NCBI GenBank assembly: GCA_903865465.1
Contig: CAIPJU010000458.1
Location: 1-12,194, forward strand
Length of the DNA: 12,194 nt
Direction of reading: 5' to 3'
DNA from: an uncultured Bacteroidota bacterium
GTDB lineage: Bacteria > Bacteroidota > Bacteroidia > Bacteroidales > VadinHA17
Part shown: one piece after another, positions 8,061 to 12,194 of the stretch
How positions within the stretch are numbered: the first letter of the stretch is position 1
How the letters are laid out: each line of letters begins with the position of its first letter
Made by a program: the position numbers and the translations under genes
Notes under the pieces: model-generated
Told to the model about the DNA's origin: nothing
Database searches by the model: none
The model's input: the letters and a program-made list of their open reading frames with translations, nothing else

Positions 8061-10643
8061 ATGGAACCAGAAAACAAAGACCTTTTACCAGGCGATGAGT
8101 TTTTAAGTACTATTTATGGGATACAATTTACCTTTGCTACATTACCCGAAGGACAGGCTGAACTATTCCAGGGAGGTATTGAAGTTGGATATTTCAGTAA
8201 ATATAAAAATACCGTTCCTGAAATTAAAAAGTTCCTCTATAACCCATTAAAATTCTATATCATAGGTGATTATGATCTTTGTTATATAACCCTGATTAAT
8301 AACCTTAAGTTTTCTCATAGCCAGTTTGAGCCAAAATCACCTAAAAACGAGGTTTTTACTTCACACTATTTTCAAAGCTATATAGGGTTATCAAAAAATC
8401 CTTCGCATAAGTTGTCTGAGATATGCAGAGTAGCTGAGAATAAATACTTTATTGGAGTAATTAATATAAAACTAAGTAACGGACTTTTAATTGGAAACGG
8501 GAATGACTTCATTGAGTATGTTGCTGAGATTATAAATAATGTACTTAACGGAACTCCCTACCTCCTGGCCAGGACTTTTACCTGGTTTGATTTTTCTCTT
8601 GCAGTATTTATCGACAACCCTGGAAATTTGGCTGATATTGTTACCAGGTTGAGGAATATTGAGAGAAGTGCTAATGAATTAGGTGATATATATAATAATT
8701 CGTTATTGAATCAGGTCCAGGCGAAGGGAGGCCTGAAAAAAAAATATTCCCTTATTGTTGACACCCATTCGTACTTCGGGTACAATCATAAACTTATAGA
8801 AGGGAAAATTAGTTCTGATTTTGTTAAAGGCTTTCTAAGATCGGCTAACGATTTAAAGCTTAAAGTGGATACAGAAATAGAATGGCTGCTTAAGCCGGGA
8901 CATGAATCATACCTTCTTGATTTGCTCAAATCAGATAAATTATTGCGTAAGTACTATAAATTCAGTAATTTAAAAATTGCTCTTGGGAAATATGATTTTA
9001 TTCTAAGTCAGAAAGGACATTATATTCTGGCCAGCTTTTATCTTTTCAGATTTATCTACAAAAATCTGCATGGCAACTTGTTTAAGCATGTGAGGCAGAT
9101 AAAAACTAAAATCTTCCTTCCTCTTAAAAAAACTGAGAAGAGTGCAGCCAGTTATTTCACGTGGGACGGTATTCTTGGAAAATTTGCATTCAAACCGGGG
9201 ACATTGCGCGAGATAGAAAAAAACTTAAAGGCATTGAAAGTATCGCGTCAAATGAGAATCAAGGTCTGCAAAATATTTATTAATTTCAATAACGGCATCC
9301 AGGATCCTATTCAGTTTCCTTATTTTCTCGATTTTGTTCTTTTTGTAAATAACCTGAAAGAGCTTATAAATAAAGAATATGACAGGGCGAATGAAAGCAA
9401 CCTTCAGGTAAAGGAGCTTGAAGACAGGTTAAATGAGCATATTAGGGTCTTCCAGGATGCCTACAATATCAGATTTCTTAATGGTTATCAGTTTGAAAAC
9501 ATTTCTGATTTTAATCTCGACTTCAATAACTCAATTCCACAGTTACTTTCAGCCTACAGCACCCTCATTTATGAATATGGGAAACTGTTGTACAATGGTG
9601 GTAATTATGGTCCCATTATCCAGATTAATAATTTTGATACTCAATCAAACTATCTTAGTATCAACTACTCGATTCAACATCTTACAGCACCTGAGTTTGT
9701 TTTTTCGACTATAATGAAGGAAATACTGAATCAGTTAAAATTTGATAATAAGAAATATAAATCAATTCTTGTTGAGATTAAAAAGAATTTTCAGGGCTTT
9801 CTGGATGAATCAAATGAGAGTTACCTTGACGAAATGGTTGAAAATGGTTTGTTCGATATAGACTATTTTGTAATTGATGCTATAAGGTATATGGTCACTT
9901 ACCAGTTTAATTTCGAACTGTTTAACTACTGGTTCTGGTCGTACAATTATCAGAACTCCTCACTTTTCGATACAGGGGGGATGTTTAATGAAGATCATCT
10001 TCGAAAAGAGATGCTGAGGATAGTCCTTATAAGGGATTTTTTCAACGTCGATAAGGAGAAATTGCAAAATCCATCCCCAGAGCTATATACATACTGGGAA
10101 AGGCATATCGATAAAATCGAAACTATTGCCGGTTTGATCCTTAACTTCCTTGGTAAAACCCAAATAGGGAATGTTATCAACGCTGTATTCAATGAACTTT
10201 TTAACCAGCTCAACTACGTTGATCCTATTGATGGTTTTGAAAATGTGAGGATAGAAGCACTTGATAACATGCGTAACGAGCCAGACTTCAGATCAACTTT
10301 CTTTAATATGTTTCTGACATCTGGCAGCGATAAGATAACAATTCGGGGGCTAATTAAATATCTGTATGATGATCTTCTTGAGCATTATAACCAAAACAAA
10401 GGTAAGCTAAATATGCTGAGGCGTAACTGGGCGACAGGGCAGGTTCTGACAGCTTACAATGAATTGTACAGGGACATAGGTTATGCAATTGACCAGAACG
10501 GAGGAGCTTATTTCTACGATGGAATTAAGATGGATAAGTATTTCGAGCATACTGCCATGGACCTTGAGACCATATTGGATTTTTCATGGAGACAAAAAAA
10601 GTCTTTCTTCATAAATCACCTGCCGGATGAAAAGAATCGATAA
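8061..10643 (+). CDS. Uncharacterised 860-residue protein, first gene of an accessory pair
   Basis: I do not recognise this protein. It has no signal peptide or membrane helices and is probably cytoplasmic. The N-terminal half contains three segments that look related: IIGDYDLCYITL (67-78), FTWFDFSLAVFI (173-184) and LGKYDFILSQKG (308-319). The first two are followed by a histidine-aromatic motif (SHYFQSY 101-107, THSYFGY 235-241) and the third by QIKTKIFLP (346-354). The pattern recalls small beta-alpha-beta ligand-binding modules such as the Lrp/AsnC effector domain, but this is inference. Residues ~431-466 are a likely coiled coil. The rest (~480-860) looks mostly helical, rich in Asn, Tyr and Phe, with no nuclease, kinase, P-loop or nucleotidyltransferase motif that I can see. 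The start is fixed by an in-frame TAA at 8052-8054. Base composition is more AT-rich than in pnt. It overlaps the phosphoesterase gene by 17 bases, so the two products probably act together. Confidence 0.85.
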   Translation: MEPENKDLLPGDEFLSTIYGIQFTFATLPEGQAELFQGGIEVGYFSKYKNTVPEIKKFLYNPLKFYIIGDYDLCYITLINNLKFSHSQFEPKSPKNEVFTSHYFQSYIGLSKNPSHKLSEICRVAENKYFIGVINIKLSNGLLIGNGNDFIEYVAEIINNVLNGTPYLLARTFTWFDFSLAVFIDNPGNLADIVTRLRNIERSANELGDIYNNSLLNQVQAKGGLKKKYSLIVDTHSYFGYNHKLIEGKISSDFVKGFLRSANDLKLKVDTEIEWLLKPGHESYLLDLLKSDKLLRKYYKFSNLKIALGKYDFILSQKGHYILASFYLFRFIYKNLHGNLFKHVRQIKTKIFLPLKKTEKSAASYFTWDGILGKFAFKPGTLREIEKNLKALKVSRQMRIKVCKIFINFNNGIQDPIQFPYFLDFVLFVNNLKELINKEYDRANESNLQVKELEDRLNEHIRVFQDAYNIRFLNGYQFENISDFNLDFNNSIPQLLSAYSTLIYEYGKLLYNGGNYGPIIQINNFDTQSNYLSINYSIQHLTAPEFVFSTIMKEILNQLKFDNKKYKSILVEIKKNFQGFLDESNESYLDEMVENGLFDIDYFVIDAIRYMVTYQFNFELFNYWFWSYNYQNSSLFDTGGMFNEDHLRKEMLRIVLIRDFFNVDKEKLQNPSPELYTYWERHIDKIETIAGLILNFLGKTQIGNVINAVFNELFNQLNYVDPIDGFENVRIEALDNMRNEPDFRSTFFNMFLTSGSDKITIRGLIKYLYDDLLEHYNQNKGKLNMLRRNWATGQVLTAYNELYRDIGYAIDQNGGAYFYDGIKMDKYFEHTAMDLETILDFSWRQKKSFFINHLPDEKNR

Positions 10644-12194
10644 ATGTGTTAATATTCTATGGTTAAGTGATATACACTGGATAACTGATTACTCTTTAAA
10701 TCCGGAAATTCATGGAGGCACATTGAAGCCATTTCTTGATTCTTTTTTAAGCTTTTTTGATGAGGGAGATGACATTAAAATTACGATTGATTATATTATT
10801 ATCACTGGCGACCTGGCCCAGAAAGGCAAAAAGGAAGAGTACAAGGATCTCTTCGAAAAATTAATCAACCCACTTCAAAAAAAGTTTAATCCGGCTCCTC
10901 AGCTTATACTTGTACCCGGAAACCATGATCTTGACCGGGAGATTGTCAGCAATAACCGGGTGCTTTTAGATAATTTTATTGCAGAAGTGACCAGGAATGA
11001 AACTTTAGTTCCAGGGACTGATAAGAAGGAACATTTCAGGGAATCATTCTTCGAAAAACACAAGGATGAATTCCATAATTTCTTTTATGCCTGGTCCCAA
11101 TTTTGCAGTGAAAAGATAAAAACCATAAATACGGAGCGGATTATTCATTCAACCTACTCAAATAAAGTTCTGTATGGTTATGTTTTAGATACCAAATCAA
11201 AACTTATTTTTATAATACTTAATACAGCCTGGTATTCTCTGGGGGATCTTTTGCTCGAGCATTATGTTCAACCGGGTATAAGTTGGAGCGATAATGAAAT
11301 AAATGTTTCCAGAGAGAAAATCTCGCTTATTACAGATGAATATGGAAAACAAATATTGGCTTTGGATTTACTCTCAGAATTTGCGGAAGTTACAAAGCTT
11401 CTTGATAGGTATCCTGAATATACTACGTGTCTCCTCCAACATCACCCTTCAAACTGGTTAATACGTTATGATCAAATTCCTGATAAGAACTACAGATACA
11501 CTAATATCCTGACACATGCTGATTGTATTTTGAGTGGGCATGAACATGTTTTAATCAAACACAGGGTCAGATACTTCGCTGATACTTTACATCTCGAAAC
11601 TGGAGCATTCATGAATGTACCGGCTAAGGATAAGGGATTTAAGGCAGACGAAAACTGGTTTGCACTTTTGGAAATTAATACAACAAAAAGGACTCTCAAA
11701 CAAAAAAGAATAAACTACAATCATGATTCGAACTTCTGGAATGCAAAAGAACCAGATCTTTATAAACTTAAAAGGAAACAGGAAATAGTCTTTTCTGTCG
11801 AAAGAATTAATGAAATCAAAGACAGGATTAAGGCTAATCCCCCGGAATTTATTAGAAACTATTTCGGACTGGAATTACATCCTAAGGGTAAATTTCTCTG
11901 CGATTCGGAAGGAAATTATTATTTTCTGCAGATTAAGCCCAACACTACCTTAACCGATTGTCAACTTAAACATTCGCTTAAAACGATAAAAGGGTCCGTC
12001 AGTCAAATTTGTTTTGTTTTCATTGACATCTTTCATAACTTAGCTAAGGAGTATTCGGAGGAAAAAAATAACAGGCTGGTTACATTGAACAATATAAAAC
12101 AGGACTATGATTTGAAATTTGACAAGTTCCGGCACTTGTTCTTTTCTACCCTTGATGCTGCTGGTGCCATTAAATACAGCGAAATGAAGATGAC
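10627..12194 (+). CDS. Calcineurin-like metallophosphoesterase with long C-terminal extension (partial, runs off the window)
   Basis: 522 residues are visible and the frame is open to the window end. Residues ~8-330 are a calcineurin-like phosphoesterase domain with every metal motif present: D15-I-H17 in LSDIH, G61-D62 in ITGDLAQKG, G98-N-H-D101 in VPGNHD, H272-H273-P in LLQHHP, and G304-H-E-H307 in LSGHEH. It should bind two metal ions and hydrolyse a phosphomonoester or phosphodiester; the substrate (nucleotide, cyclic nucleotide, nucleic acid or protein) is unknown. The domain includes a large insertion between motifs III and IV (~105-265). After ~375 comes a further segment, unrecognised, with NYYFLQIKP (430-438) and ICFVFIDIFHNLA (461-473). 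The start is decided by an in-frame TAA at 10612-10614, with this ATG the only start codon before motif I. It overlaps the upstream gene by 17 bases, a sign of coupled translation. Confidence 0.9.
   Translation, partial: MKRIDKCVNILWLSDIHWITDYSLNPEIHGGTLKPFLDSFLSFFDEGDDIKITIDYIIITGDLAQKGKKEEYKDLFEKLINPLQKKFNPAPQLILVPGNHDLDREIVSNNRVLLDNFIAEVTRNETLVPGTDKKEHFRESFFEKHKDEFHNFFYAWSQFCSEKIKTINTERIIHSTYSNKVLYGYVLDTKSKLIFIILNTAWYSLGDLLLEHYVQPGISWSDNEINVSREKISLITDEYGKQILALDLLSEFAEVTKLLDRYPEYTTCLLQHHPSNWLIRYDQIPDKNYRYTNILTHADCILSGHEHVLIKHRVRYFADTLHLETGAFMNVPAKDKGFKADENWFALLEINTTKRTLKQKRINYNHDSNFWNAKEPDLYKLKRKQEIVFSVERINEIKDRIKANPPEFIRNYFGLELHPKGKFLCDSEGNYYFLQIKPNTTLTDCQLKHSLKTIKGSVSQICFVFIDIFHNLAKEYSEEKNNRLVTLNNIKQDYDLKFDKFRHLFFSTLDAAGAIKYSEMKM

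Noticed and set aside
8061..12194. Assignment of the gene pair to a known system such as CBASS, type III CRISPR or a restriction system
   Set aside because: No nucleotidyltransferase, Cas, CARF, helicase, methylase or restriction nuclease motif is visible, and no CRISPR repeats occur in the window.
1..12194. tRNA, rRNA, riboswitch or CRISPR array
   Set aside because: None was recognised when reading the intergenic stretches on both strands; only the two inverted-repeat elements stand out.

Overview
The window looks like chromosomal DNA of a Bacteroidota bacterium, most likely a free-living or environmental member of the Bacteroidales or a related order. Evidence: secreted peptidases and prolyl isomerases of Bacteroidota type, starts without Shine-Dalgarno sequences, one good TTG / TAnnTTTG promoter, a pnt operon with split alpha subunit, and GC-rich palindromic repeats set in AT-rich intergenic DNA. 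The genus cannot be told from the sequence.

Layout. Bases 1-503 (minus) hold the N-terminal part of an exported M14 zinc carboxypeptidase. Divergent from it, 771-2936 encodes a complete exported S9B dipeptidyl-peptidase (DPP IV type). Bases 2937-3357 have no gene but contain a 278-bp inverted-repeat element. Bases 3358-4479 encode an exported peptidyl-prolyl isomerase that joins a cyclophilin domain to an FKBP domain. Bases 4659-7570 are a three-gene operon for proton-translocating NAD(P) transhydrogenase (soluble alpha-1, membrane alpha-2, beta). Bases 7571-8060 have no gene but carry a 144-bp palindromic element with perfect 17-bp terminal inverted repeats flanked by a 4-bp direct repeat.

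From 8061 the character changes. Base composition becomes visibly more AT-rich, and two tightly linked genes follow. The first is an 860-residue protein that I do not recognise; its N-terminal half seems to hold three related small modules, each around a [GW]-x-[YF]-D type motif. The second overlaps it by 17 bases and is a calcineurin-like metallophosphoesterase with all canonical metal-binding motifs plus a long C-terminal extension, cut by the window end. Tight coupling, changed composition and the repeat at the border fit a laterally acquired accessory module, perhaps a defence or nucleotide-signalling pair. That function is inference only.

The first half of the window is ordinary housekeeping: outside the cytoplasmic membrane, peptide degradation (M14, S9B) and protein folding; in the inner membrane, NADPH supply from the proton gradient. 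The pair at the right end is the part most likely to be undescribed.
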